Shown: positions 30,709 to 40,070 of the stretch, piece by piece | How positions within the stretch are numbered: the first letter of the stretch is position 1 | How the letters are laid out: every line of letters starts with the position of its first letter | Assembly: GCA_020186115.1 (NCBI GenBank) | Contig: WSYJ01000153.1 | Location: forward strand, 310,001 to 374,000 | Source: Histomonas meleagridis | Taxonomy: Eukaryota > Parabasalia > Tritrichomonadida > Dientamoebidae | Length of the DNA stretch: 64,000 nt | Reading direction: 5' to 3' | The notes under the pieces: model-generated | Database searches by the model: none | Told to the model about the DNA's origin: nothing | The model's input: only the letters and a program-made list of their open reading frames with translations | Position numbers and translations under genes: made by a program

Positions 30709-32223
30709 ATGAAAACTTTTCCCAACACAACAATATTCGCTGGGGATAAACCAAAGAAGGGAGAAGCTTCTTTAAGAGTGTACCAATTAGCTCTTGCTGT
30801 GTTTTTCAAGGAAGACCAAGCTGAAGGTCCAGATCCTTATCAAGATCAATTCTCTTTGACACCATTAACTCAATCATATCAAAGTCAAAATGGATACCAC
30901 GTTTTTGATCTTGGGTTCTATTCTGAGCTTACATTAATTGAGAATCCATATCGAATTTGTTTTCATGATCTTACTCAGGAATTGGGACTTGCCATTAATT
31001 TTCCTGATGCTGATTCATTCAATGGATTTTTTGAACTTTTAAATCAATACATATGTCTTTTAGCACCAGATCTTCAAGGTTTCTTTCAAATCATTAGATT
31101 AACACCACCTTTAATTACTGACCCAAGTTTTCTTCAAGACAAAGAATTACGTAAGAATGATTTTATTAACAATCGAGTTGAAAGTCCTGATCAATTATTT
31201 TCAGCACATTCGCGTTTAATATCGCAAATCACACCACAATCAAATCGCCATGTAGCTACGCTTGAAGATGTAACACATTCTTTCCAATCGCAAGCCAACA
31301 TTTTAAATTTAGTAAAGAATTTCATTATCCCAGATGAATATAAATCCATAATATGGTCATATCTTATAGGCATGTATCCACTTGATCATATCGAACCCAA
31401 ACGTATGGAACAATACTTAACAGTTCGTAAGCAATGGGAATGTATTACACAATCACAAATTAACCGCTCGGCACTTTTCCACTATCATTTTCAAGTTTTA
31501 TATGAAAGCTTACGAAACAATAAGGAACAAATATTAGAAGTTGTACCAAATGAAATTATTATCCAAGTCTTGTTTAATGTGATTATGTCACTCAAGCATT
31601 TATATTTTTTATTGACAGGATATTGTGATGAAATTATCTCAATACTTAAAGTGTTCTTATGGATGTATATACATAACATTAAAGAAGTTAATAATGAAAA
31701 AATATTTGTCACAAGGAATAATATCGAACTTAAACAAAATGAAATCGAATGTATATTATTTTGGTCTCTTATATTCATTATCGAAAAAGGAGAAATTCGA
31801 CGAATAATTGAAAATGGAAAAAACACAAAAAAGTTTATTTTCGATGAAATCTCTGATTTTATTTTCTTAATACATCCAAGAATGTATAAATTATTAAACC
31901 AAAAAGGTATTGCTGATTATGCCGGTCTAAACAAACTTTTGTTTATTGGCTTTAGTAAAATAATTCCGTATAGTGATTGTGCTGATATTTGGATATCTGC
32001 AATGGCTTCTGGACAATTTTTTAAATTTAATCAATTAATGATCGTTTCAAGTATATTATTAAATTTCCCGAACATTCTTTCAATGCCTTCTACGAATAGT
32101 AATGGTTTATTGAATGTAATTCAACAAATTTTCGGGTTATTGGATTATCATTATATAGAAAGTGCCGCATTTTGTTTGTTTGAAAAAGCAGATAATATAA
32201 TCAAAGAAAATTTGACTAAATAA
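30709..32223 (+). CDS. TBC (Rab-GAP)-like protein
   Basis: A 504-residue protein. Residues 1-190 form a beta-rich region (RVYQLALAVFF; YRICFHDLTQELGLAINFP) like the N-terminal lipid- or Rab-binding domain of TBC1D15-type proteins. From about residue 205 there is a TBC-like domain (DEYKSIIWSYLIGMYPLDH; TVRKQWECI). The arginine-finger IxxDxxR motif is replaced by QSQINRSALFHYHF, and I find no clear YxQ glutamine finger, so GAP activity may be lost and the protein may act as a Rab-binding adaptor. The family call rests on the first TBC motif and overall layout. Confidence 0.6.
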   Translation: MKTFPNTTIFAGDKPKKGEASLRVYQLALAVFFKEDQAEGPDPYQDQFSLTPLTQSYQSQNGYHVFDLGFYSELTLIENPYRICFHDLTQELGLAINFPDADSFNGFFELLNQYICLLAPDLQGFFQIIRLTPPLITDPSFLQDKELRKNDFINNRVESPDQLFSAHSRLISQITPQSNRHVATLEDVTHSFQSQANILNLVKNFIIPDEYKSIIWSYLIGMYPLDHIEPKRMEQYLTVRKQWECITQSQINRSALFHYHFQVLYESLRNNKEQILEVVPNEIIIQVLFNVIMSLKHLYFLLTGYCDEIISILKVFLWMYIHNIKEVNNEKIFVTRNNIELKQNEIECILFWSLIFIIEKGEIRRIIENGKNTKKFIFDEISDFIFLIHPRMYKLLNQKGIADYAGLNKLLFIGFSKIIPYSDCADIWISAMASGQFFKFNQLMIVSSILLNFPNILSMPSTNSNGLLNVIQQIFGLLDYHYIESAAFCLFEKADNIIKENLTK

Positions 32224-32298
32224 ACTATTTAATTATGTTTTGGTTATTTGGCACTTTTTTTGATGTGATTTTAAACATCAAATCGTTTAATTAATTTT

Positions 32299-34038
32299 AT
32301 GAAAAGGAAAATAGAACTGTTCCAATACTTATTTAAAGATAACGAAATGAAGAGATTCGTTGAAAATGTGTGTCATTGGACTATCATTTTAAAGAATAAT
32401 TTGGATCAATTTAATTTCCTTAAAAATTATTTGTTCTATTTTAAGTTTAATTTTGATTATAATACTATTATAGAACATTCTGATTCTTTATCTTCAATAT
32501 TTGTATGGGACTTTCAAACTATTAAAAATGATTTATATACAATTTTATACAGAATTGTTAAACAAATTTTAATCCATAAAATAGATAATTCTTCAAATAT
32601 TAAGCTGGATATTAGACAATTACAAATTAAAATTAATCCAATGAATTTACCATTTCAAATTGGGTTTCATTACTTAAATGGTATAATTGATTTAGGTTCA
32701 CATTGTTTTATTCAAGGAAAAATCATTTCGATTGAACAAGAAAACCCAATAATTATTCGATATTTATATTGTTGTACCAATTCAACATGTAACAACAATT
32801 TTTATTTAAAGAATTCAGAGAAATATGGAACAATATATTGTCGTTTTTGTAACGAGAAAGCAGAAGAAGATACAACTGGAAGAATTACAACAAACGAACG
32901 AATTATACAAATAATTTCTGGTAATGGATTTGGATTTAAACCAATAAATATATCATTGAGAGGCGAATTAACACAAATTAAATTAAATATTGGAGATGAT
33001 GTTGATATTATAGGAACAAAGAAATATTTAAAACTTAATGAATTCCAAATTAATGCAACTTCAATAAAGTTAACACCATTAATAACACAAAGGAAAATAA
33101 ATTTTATTGATAAAACATTTAATTCATTATATAATTGGCTTAAAAATCATTTCCAAAATGAATCAAAATCATTTGTTAAAATTATATTTGCATCAATAAT
33201 AGCGATAATTAATCATAAAAGTATTTTATTCATTGTTAAATCATTAGAAGAATTAAACATTGTTTCTGATTTAATTAAAACTACACTTAACACAATAACA
33301 TTAAAATTTTCAACAAAATCTGTATTTGATTCATTAAAACAAAAAACTTCAGTATTATTTGGTGCAAAGAACGGCGCAATAATAATTCCACATTTAGAGT
33401 TATTAAATAATCAAAAGAAATCAAAATTAAATCGAATTATTTCACAAGGTACTATTAATGGATATCAACTTAATACGTCAATTATTGGTTTATTAATTTC
33501 AGTAACTTATAATCCAGAAGATATCAAATTATTTGATTCATTTGATTTTATTATTAGAGTGAATTCGTTTCCAATTGATATTATTAATTGTTATTACTTT
33601 AAAGAAACTTTTAACTCGATAAACTCTAAAAAAATTATAAAACATATTAAAAATAGCCAAAATAATATTAATAGAATAAGTCTAAATGAAGAATCTGAAG
33701 AATTAATAAATTGTTATATGGAATACTTAAAAAGAAAAGAAATTCCGTTTTCAATTGATAATTTGGTCGATATAACAATTGGAATTACTGCACTTAGAGC
33801 TGATGACGAAGTGTTTATGGACGATGTGTTAATGGCAATATATTATCTCGAGGAAAAATACGCATCGCTGTCTGGTAACGAAACACTGTTTTCCCAACTG
33901 TCAATAGACAACTGTTTCTTTCCTTCTTCACTATCAAAAATACCAACAAATGACGAGCCAACGCTATTTGAGATATGGAAGAATGCATTGCTGAAAGACA
34001 TCAATTTCTCTGCACCAGAAAACGCAGTCTATATGTGA
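32299..34038 (+). CDS. MCMDC2-like MCM-fold protein lacking ATPase motifs
   Basis: A 579-residue protein. Residues about 100-270 look like an MCM N-terminal OB domain with a zinc finger (CCTNSTC...YCRFC, near 156-184). The C-terminal half aligns in outline with the MCM AAA+ module: FGAKNGAIIIPHLELLNNQKKSKLNRIISQGTI sits where MCMs have the Walker B DE and the following helix, and LISVTYNPEDIKLFDSFDFIIRV matches the region around sensor 1. The acidic Walker B pair is gone and no Walker A GDPGxxKS is present. Loss of ATPase motifs in an MCM fold is the hallmark of MCMDC2, a meiotic recombination factor in animals. An inactive MCM8/9 relative is the alternative. Confidence 0.55.
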   Translation: MKRKIELFQYLFKDNEMKRFVENVCHWTIILKNNLDQFNFLKNYLFYFKFNFDYNTIIEHSDSLSSIFVWDFQTIKNDLYTILYRIVKQILIHKIDNSSNIKLDIRQLQIKINPMNLPFQIGFHYLNGIIDLGSHCFIQGKIISIEQENPIIIRYLYCCTNSTCNNNFYLKNSEKYGTIYCRFCNEKAEEDTTGRITTNERIIQIISGNGFGFKPINISLRGELTQIKLNIGDDVDIIGTKKYLKLNEFQINATSIKLTPLITQRKINFIDKTFNSLYNWLKNHFQNESKSFVKIIFASIIAIINHKSILFIVKSLEELNIVSDLIKTTLNTITLKFSTKSVFDSLKQKTSVLFGAKNGAIIIPHLELLNNQKKSKLNRIISQGTINGYQLNTSIIGLLISVTYNPEDIKLFDSFDFIIRVNSFPIDIINCYYFKETFNSINSKKIIKHIKNSQNNINRISLNEESEELINCYMEYLKRKEIPFSIDNLVDITIGITALRADDEVFMDDVLMAIYYLEEKYASLSGNETLFSQLSIDNCFFPSSLSKIPTNDEPTLFEIWKNALLKDINFSAPENAVYM

Positions 34039-34232
34039 TAACACGACACTTCTTCCATTAATTACTTTTTTTGTTGGTTCTTCCGAAATTAAACGCCAAG
34101 AGTATTTACACGAAATACAAACAAATTCAAAATGATTTCCCATTTCGTAAATAGGTATAAACAAATTACAGAAATATGCAATGATCAAATCCTTTAACTT
34201 AATTAATGAAAGTTCATGTGAATAATTAACTT

Positions 34233-34364
34233 TCACTCAGGCATGCAGGTCGAACACATCTGTTTGAGATACGTATTCTTTTCAGCTGCTGTTATGTGCA
34301 CCACAGCCACCGCCTCCTGCGTCTCTGTATGTTGCAACATGTGGTTAATTTCTTCCTTTGTCAT
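34233..34364 (-). CDS. short hypothetical ORF or exon
   Basis: A 43-codon ORF (MTKEEINHMLQHTETQEAVA... to CSTCMPE) in a local patch of higher GC. The frame is open a further 12 codons upstream to a TAG. Its composition is that of a genuine acidic/helical protein, while the antisense reading is Cys/Val-rich and shadow-like. It could be the last exon of a longer gene, but no upstream exon is evident. A GTATGT..ACTAAC..ACAG motif at 34389-34408 lies on the opposite strand. No family recognised. Confidence 0.35.
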   Translation of the reverse strand: MTKEEINHMLQHTETQEAVAVVHITAAEKNTYLKQMCSTCMPE

Positions 34365-34465
34365 GTCAGTGTTGATCACGCCCAATGCGTATGTTGACTA
34401 ACAAACAGTAGTTTGAGGAACTTTGTTCGACCGGTTATAACGCGAAATATGTCAAACAAAATTCA

Positions 34466-35658
34466 ATGGAAATACTTATGTCAGATTTGTTCAAGTTCAA
34501 TTGTTTGTATTATTTCTTTTTGATTGCATTGTAAGATGTGATATTAACTTGAAACCAGATGACATTGCAATATGTATTATGTCTGGCAAAGAATTATTAC
34601 GTTCGAGAGTATTATCACAAATAAATTCATGGGTCGAAACATTTAATTCAGTATTTATATACAGCGATTTTTTTTCAGAAGAAGACAAACAGTTCCTTAA
34701 AAGTGCAAATCGACATGCAAATATTTCGTTAATTGAAATATCAAATAAAGCTGAACATATCATTGGTGGACAAAACACTAAGAAGTGGTACGAAGCACAG
34801 CCACGTTTTCTTCCAGCCATGAAGGACATGTGGTTACGGCATCCGACTGCTAAATGGTATTTAATTGGTGATGACGACACATATTTCTATCATAAGAACA
34901 TTATACGTCGTTTAGCCAAATACGATTCCTCTTTACCGCAAGTCATATCATACTTCTGGTGTTCATGGGGGGAAGTCATCCAATACATGGAACCAGATCG
35001 CGACTGTCATCCATTTGCACAAGGCGGCAGCGGCGTCATCTTCAGCAAGACGATGATGAATATGATCGGGCCGCATTTAGACGAATGCAACGACAAATAT
35101 AACGGCGCGAATCACGCAGCGTCAATGCGGGTCACAGTTTGCATGGAGCGTTTATTCGGGTATAACAATTGGACGAGTGGAGTGTACATTAAGCCGTGGC
35201 GATCGGGCATACATCCGAACTCTCCGAAGGATGTCATCATGCAACAGAACACGTGGGACGCGCCGGGGACATTTCATCAAGTGAATCCGCGCGAAATGCT
35301 CCAAATAAAGAAGACGCACATCGTTGAGTTCGATGACGGATTTGTCGACTTTGCACATTTCGCGTTCAGAACAATCCCCGTCGAATTGACGCGGAGAAGG
35401 ATTTGGTGTTTGCACTTCGGATATTGCATAGATAACTTCGGGTCGCACGAAAACAGGTTCATGGCGACAAGTGCATTGGAAACAGGCGATAGCGGAATGA
35501 GCTACAGACAGACGTTCGAAGGGAACATCGCGGTGGAGATTAGGTGCGACGAGAGCATGGAGGAAAGCGCCGTGGAGGTAGAGGACGTGCAGAGGGATTT
35601 GGAAGTGAGGGTCAGACTGGCGATGAAGTGCCCCAAGAAGCAGAGGTACTACGTGTAG
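34466..35658 (+). CDS. Fringe/GT31-like glycosyltransferase, 5' frameshift
   Basis: The main frame (34501-35658) encodes a Golgi/ER-type glycosyltransferase: PDDIAICIMSGKELLRSRV...FIYSDFF, a DxD-type metal site (YLIGDDDTYFY), a GGSGVIFSK motif, and HPNSPKDV typical of the Fringe/C1GALT/DUF604 group. That frame has no ATG upstream. ATGs at 34466 and 34478 lie in another frame that encodes a signal-anchor-like start (SDLFKFNCLYYFF). One missing T in the T5 run at 34517-34521 would join them. Activity would be transfer of a hexose to a glycan or glycoprotein in the secretory pathway. Codon use becomes GC-richer toward the 3' end. The break may be an assembly error. Confidence 0.75.
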
Positions 35659-35773
35659 ATTGAAATTAATAAATTATGTACATATTGTAAAGCAATTGTT
35701 CACTTTGACTTCTGATAAAAGTACAATTTGGCGCTGTCATTTCCCAACAAATTAATTTGTCATCGCTGCGCAC

Positions 35774-36203
35774 GTTGTGTATATGTGATTTGTGTTTGTG
35801 TATATGTGATTTGTGTTTGTGTATATGTGATTTGTGTTTGTGTATATGTGATTTGTGTTTGTGTATATGTGATTTGTGTTTGTGTATATGTGATTTGTGT
35901 TTGTGTATATGTGATTTGTGTTTGTGTAGATGTGATTTGTGTTTGTGTAGATGTGATTTTTGTTTGTGTATATGTGATTTGTGTTTGTGTATATGTGATT
36001 TGTGTTTGTGTATATGTGATTTGTGTTTGTGTATATGTGATTTGTGTTTGTGTATATGTGATTTGTGTTTGTGTATATGTGATTTGTGTTTGTGTATATG
36101 TGATTTGTGTTTGTGTAGATGTGATTTGTGTTTGTGTATATGTGATTTGTGTTTGTGTATATGTGATTTGTGTTTGTGTATATGTGATTTGTGTTTGTGT
36201 AGG
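35774..36203. repeat. 21-bp minisatellite, about 20 copies
   Basis: Tandem copies of TATGTGATTTGTGTTTGTG plus two bases (period 21). Variants have AGATGTG for ATATGTG in three copies and TTTTTG for TTTGTG in one. One strand is almost entirely G and T with isolated A. Because 21 is a multiple of three, long open frames exist in several phases (Val/Cys-rich on plus, His/Lys/Ser-rich on minus), but none has credible coding context. It sits between the glycosyltransferase gene and a gene-poor 500-bp stretch. Confidence 0.9.
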
Positions 36204-36699
36204 AATTTGGCTAAATCATCCGAAGGTTGGCCTGATGGTGGTAATGTAAGGAAAACTACAAAACGGCGAAGTAAGGCTGCAGATTTCGTTTTGCGGTTTA
36301 GAATTTGCCATTTTGATGCAAAATTTAAATACAAAATAATGTAATAGCTGCAATCACTTCACACAGCAGTCGGTGTGCGTGTTGTTATATTACGAACATA
36401 TTATGATTTTATTGCGCTGATTTGAGATTATGACATCATTTTACAATCATCTCACATTACATTACATGGATATATAGGTAAGCCATTGGAAATGGAAAAC
36501 CAGAGGATTTTTGGTAGAGGATTTTTCCTGAATCCGATATTTAGCCAAGAAATGCATTTCTTACGATAGAACTTTCTATAGAACGATAGTGTTATTCAAT
36601 TCGATTTTTACTATCGTTTGCATATTTGGAACATTTTTAGTGCTTATGAGGGAAATCGAAAATGAAGAAAGCCAAGTTTGAAACTAATTGTTTACTGAC
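36204..36699. other. intergenic stretch
   Basis: No convincing gene. A short imperfect inverted repeat (CGATAGAACTTTCTATAGAACGATAG) is present near 36563-36588. A GTAAGT motif on the minus strand near 36694-36699 immediately follows the zinc-ribbon ORF. Confidence 0.4.
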
Positions 36700-36885
36700 T
36701 TACCTGCCCCAGGCTGGTGCGTGTTGTGAGTATTGGAAGGATACTGTGGCACCGCAGCTTCCGCAAACGTTTGCTGCGCGAGGACGAGAACCATTGGCAT
36801 CACGACCACAGCTATTGCAGTATGTTGTTCCGCAACGTGGACATGTCTTCCATGAGTTAGCAGTGTGGCAATATGGACAACCCAT
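36700..36885 (-). CDS. small double zinc-ribbon protein
   Basis: A 61-residue ORF beginning MGCPYC, with four CxxC knuckles (CPYC, CPRC, CNSC, CGSC) and a WGR end. An initiator-like TCATTTTTT lies 4-12 nt upstream of the ATG at 36885, so I choose this start; the frame also contains an ATG at 36993 that would add 36 residues. Two zinc ribbons of this spacing are typical of nucleic-acid or protein-interaction adaptors; no specific family is recognised. The stop TAA lies inside CAGGTAAGT, which looks like a 5' splice site, so a further exon cannot be excluded. Confidence 0.6.
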   Translation of the reverse strand: MGCPYCHTANSWKTCPRCGTTYCNSCGRDANGSRPRAANVCGSCGATVSFQYSQHAPAWGR

Positions 36886-36888
36886 TCT

Positions 36889-36897
36889 AAAAAATGA
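36889..36897 (-). promoter_or_regulatory. initiator TCATTTTTT of the zinc-ribbon gene
   Basis: TCATTTTTT on the minus strand just before the ATG at 36885 fits the trichomonad initiator and decides the start of the short form. Confidence 0.45.
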
Positions 36898-37014
36898 GGT
36901 GACACAAACAATAGCAAATTGAGTACAATGCATTGAACCACCAGTTTTTGAATGAGCAGTTTCAGTGAAAAAATCTGGTGATTGTGAACTCATATTTAGG
37001 GTGTTGGAATTCAA

Positions 37015-37429
37015 TTTTCAATCGCAATAAAAAACAATGAAAACCCACGAGTAAACAATGTGTTTGGGTGACATGTCAGTACTGATATGAAATGTAATTT
37101 TAGAAATAGATATTAAAACAAAATGTTCAATTTCAAATTTTGTAAAGGTCACAAAAGTAAATAAAAATTCAATTGCAAATTGCGCTTTGTGACACAAAGT
37201 GTCCGAAGCACTCTTTTAGTAAATGGGTTTTTAATCAAAATGAGTCTTCACATAGATATTTTTTAAAAAATGAATTCATCATTTGAGGATTTATTCTTAA
37301 ATATTAAAGGGCCACCACGTGGTAATCTTTAAGATGTTATTAGAGGAATCAGAATGATGATGTGTCGCGCTCCAGAAGTTTTGATTTTGATTTTTTTCTC
37401 TTGGGTATTGGGGTGCACCGGAAAACGTT
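37015..37429. other. intergenic stretch
   Basis: AT-rich sequence upstream of both the zinc-ribbon gene and the EF-hand-like gene. Nothing beyond a possible shared promoter region is visible. Confidence 0.4.
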
Positions 37430-37924
37430 ATGAAATTTATACATTCTTTTTCCAACATGCAAAAAACATTTTCATATCCAGAATTTTCTAAAACAGTCAA
37501 AGATGAATGGGAGCTGGATATCATAAATATATTTTGCTGCTTTGATACAGAACGTGAAGGTATAATCCCAAGAGATTCGGCAATTCATGCTTTTAAACTA
37601 TTAGGAATGAATGGAGAAGATCACTTTTCGAAGAAAGAGATAACAATTCAAATGTTCATTGATGCAGTACGTGATGAAAGAGAAAGAAATAGTTTTGATA
37701 ATGTTCGTAGATGGAGTTATATATTTTCATTAATAGCTGGTCCAAATAATGAAACAATTACCACAGAGTCTCTTCGTAACTTTTTTTCGATGTTTGGTCA
37801 TACACCAGAAGCAAGATTTTGTGATGATTTTATCGATGAATTTGATAGAACAAACCTTAAAAAAACAGAAATCACGTTAGATGATTGGTTAATGTTCTGT
37901 AGAATTCATAGATTTCCTTTTTAA
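37430..37924 (+). CDS. EF-hand-like (calmodulin-fold) protein
   Basis: A 164-codon ORF; an alternative ATG at 37457 (codon 10) follows a T-rich CATTCTTTTT and may be the true start. The helix-loop-helix layout of a calmodulin-like protein can be followed (IINIFCCFDTEREGIIPRDSAIHAFKLLG; RRWSYIFSLIAGPNNETITTESLRNFFSMFG; FIDEFDRTNLKKTEITLDDWLMFC). The loops lack several Ca2+-ligand Asp/Glu positions, so calcium binding is doubtful in most. Likely a regulatory light chain or centrin-like subunit; the exact family is not clear. It precedes the eIF4E gene on the same strand by 85 bp. Confidence 0.65.
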   Translation: MKFIHSFSNMQKTFSYPEFSKTVKDEWELDIINIFCCFDTEREGIIPRDSAIHAFKLLGMNGEDHFSKKEITIQMFIDAVRDERERNSFDNVRRWSYIFSLIAGPNNETITTESLRNFFSMFGHTPEARFCDDFIDEFDRTNLKKTEITLDDWLMFCRIHRFPF

Positions 37925-38009
37925 GAAGGTCGAATTTTTATCCCATTTTATGAAAACCGTTTAAAACACAAAAGTGACACGACGATACAGAACATGGCCT
38001 TATACAAAA

Positions 38010-38672
38010 ATGGCACATAAGCTTTCGGATGAATGGTCATTTTATGGTTTCACAATGCCATCTTCCGATGAAACCAATGAAACTGAAGAAAGCTACTCCA
38101 ATCATATCAAGCTTCTTGCACGTTTTTCCACAGTAGAAGAATTTTGGGCATCATATTCTCATATCATACGCCCTTCATCACTTCCAAATCATGGAGCCCT
38201 TCACCTTTTCCGTGGAACATCAAGAGCTATGCGTGAAGACCCAGAACATATCAATGGAGGATCTTTTCTTTTCCGAGTTTCAAAAGGAATGGCTTCATAT
38301 TACTGGGAACAACTCATCCTTGCACTTATTGGTGGTCGTCTTGATGATGATGTTATTGGAATTCTTATATCAGCTCGTCCAAAATTTTATAATATTTCAA
38401 TTTGGCAAAAGAATGCTGGCGATGAAGCTCTCCGCCTTGAAATATGTAAGAAATTCTGTGAATGCATACATTTACCATTGAAGACAAGAATTGATTATAC
38501 CAAACATAACACAGTTATCAATACTGAAGATAATTCAAAACGCTTGGTACACTATATCTTGGAAGAAGAAGGTCCAGTTTGCAAGGAATTACCAACAAGA
38601 GCTCAACCACATCCTGAGGATGATAAAAAAGATGTCAAATCTGAAGAAACCAATGTGACGCCGAAAGAATAA
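38010..38672 (+). CDS. atypical eIF4E-family protein
   Basis: A 220-residue protein from the ATG at 38010; the open frame from 37974 would need GTG. The eIF4E fold is evident: LSDEWSFYGF, IKLLARFSTVEEFWASYSHI (retaining the Trp used to bind eIF4G/4E-BP), LFRGTSRAMREDPEHINGGSFLFRV, and YYWEQLILALIGGRLDDDVIGILISARPKFYNISIW. Of the two cap-sandwich tryptophans of human eIF4E, the W56 position is Tyr and the W102 position appears to be Arg (AMRED for PMWED). Cap binding may therefore be weak or altered, as in class II/III eIF4E proteins. A charged C-terminal tail (DDKKDVKSEETN) follows the fold. Confidence 0.8.
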   Translation: MAHKLSDEWSFYGFTMPSSDETNETEESYSNHIKLLARFSTVEEFWASYSHIIRPSSLPNHGALHLFRGTSRAMREDPEHINGGSFLFRVSKGMASYYWEQLILALIGGRLDDDVIGILISARPKFYNISIWQKNAGDEALRLEICKKFCECIHLPLKTRIDYTKHNTVINTEDNSKRLVHYILEEEGPVCKELPTRAQPHPEDDKKDVKSEETNVTPKE

Positions 38673-38882
38673 ATACGTTATCTGCAGCCAAATATTGTTA
38701 ATTCCAAAAAGGAATATTCCTTTTTCATTTTTAAAATAACTGAAATTTTGTGAGTCAACGATACGTTTTTTGAATGCTTTTTGATACGATACGTTCAGAA
38801 TTATTTTATCGTCTATTTCAACATCTTTTCAAGAGTTTTAAAATTAAATTGAAAAAACACAGAGTTTATTGAAATTAAATAT

Positions 38883-39782
38883 TTACACAACTAATTCACT
38901 AAGAAGTGATTCGATCTCATTCATTATTTCTGTTTCATTAACAATTTCCATCATAATTGCTTCACTTGCTTCCATTATAAGTGTGCTTTGCTCTCCTTGA
39001 GTATAATCATTTTTCTCGCTTTCTTGAATGAGGTTGGAAATGCGATCTTCAATTTCTTCTGATTTGATTAGCATTTCTTTTATGTTCTGCTTTTTGATGT
39101 TAGCAATTTCTTGCTTTTTTTGTAGCTCTTTATTGAGGATGTGGAATTCTTCAGATCGTTTTGATGTGATGGTCTGAATATTGGAAATTTCTGATTCAAG
39201 TTTATCGGATTCTTTAATTATTTGTTGAAATGACGCTAATTCTTCATTTGATTGCCTTTCAAGTTGCTTTAGCTGGTTCTCATCTTTCTTAAGCTGTGCT
39301 AATTTACTTTGTTTATCTATTAAAATTTCTTGCAAATCATTTAATTCTTGTTGAACAGCTAAAATTTTTCGCTCTTTTTGTTGATACTGTATTTGTAATT
39401 GCTTATAATTTAGTTCAAGTATTTTATATTGATTGATTGACTTGTCATATTCTTGCTTTTCTCTGTTTCTAGAATCACTTGACATTTTCCGCAGCTGAGA
39501 TATCATTTTTTCTTCATCCTTTAAATCTTTATGTTTTTGTTGAATATTTGAAAATTTTGATTCAACACCAGAATCTTTTGAAACATTGCTTTTACTACTA
39601 ATTTTTTTGAGTTGTGTACGCAAAGCAAGCAATTCTATTTTTGCATCAGTAAAAGTTTTAAATTTAGGAATTCGATCAATATTTTCTATTATGTAATTAC
39701 GGTGACGTGAAAGAGCGTCCTCAAGTTCCATGAGCTGAGAGTTTGTATCAGGGCTTCTTTTAAATCTTTTCGAAGAGCTCAT
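38883..39782 (-). CDS. coiled-coil protein
   Basis: A 299-residue ORF from the ATG at 39782 (MSSSKRFKRSPD...); the frame continues to 39806 only through a non-ATG start. After a short basic N-terminus the protein is nearly all predicted coiled coil rich in Gln, Glu, Lys and Ser, ending in an acidic helix (IVNETEIMNEIESLLSELVV). No domain recognised. A structural or kinetochore/cytoskeletal role is possible but unproven. Confidence 0.75.
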   Translation of the reverse strand: MSSSKRFKRSPDTNSQLMELEDALSRHRNYIIENIDRIPKFKTFTDAKIELLALRTQLKKISSKSNVSKDSGVESKFSNIQQKHKDLKDEEKMISQLRKMSSDSRNREKQEYDKSINQYKILELNYKQLQIQYQQKERKILAVQQELNDLQEILIDKQSKLAQLKKDENQLKQLERQSNEELASFQQIIKESDKLESEISNIQTITSKRSEEFHILNKELQKKQEIANIKKQNIKEMLIKSEEIEDRISNLIQESEKNDYTQGEQSTLIMEASEAIMMEIVNETEIMNEIESLLSELVV

Positions 39783-40070
39783 GAGAATAAACGTACTCGA
39801 TACCAAAATTATAAACGTTCGAAATTCCTAAAATTTCAAACACTTTTTCATCACCAAAGCATAAATTTCTTGATTTTATCAGGAATCTGTTTTATTAAAC
39901 TATTTATTTTGTTATTGAAAAGATGAAGCTACTCAAGAATGTGAAGATATTTTAACAATTTCACAATTTCATTACCATTTTTACCTTGATATCACGAACA
40001 GTATTCACTATTTGTTTATTAAAAACATTAATCAAAAACATTATTTTATGTATACATAATTATTTTCATT

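Noticed and set aside
35728-36344. Long overlapping ORFs on both strands (Val/Cys-rich and His/Lys/Ser-rich) across the minisatellite
   Set aside because: They result from a 21-bp unit that happens to be stop-free in several frames; no start context, no domain.
36662-36922. Plus-strand ORF opposite the zinc-ribbon gene
   Set aside because: The minus strand shows four CxxC knuckles and an initiator; the plus frame is its shadow.
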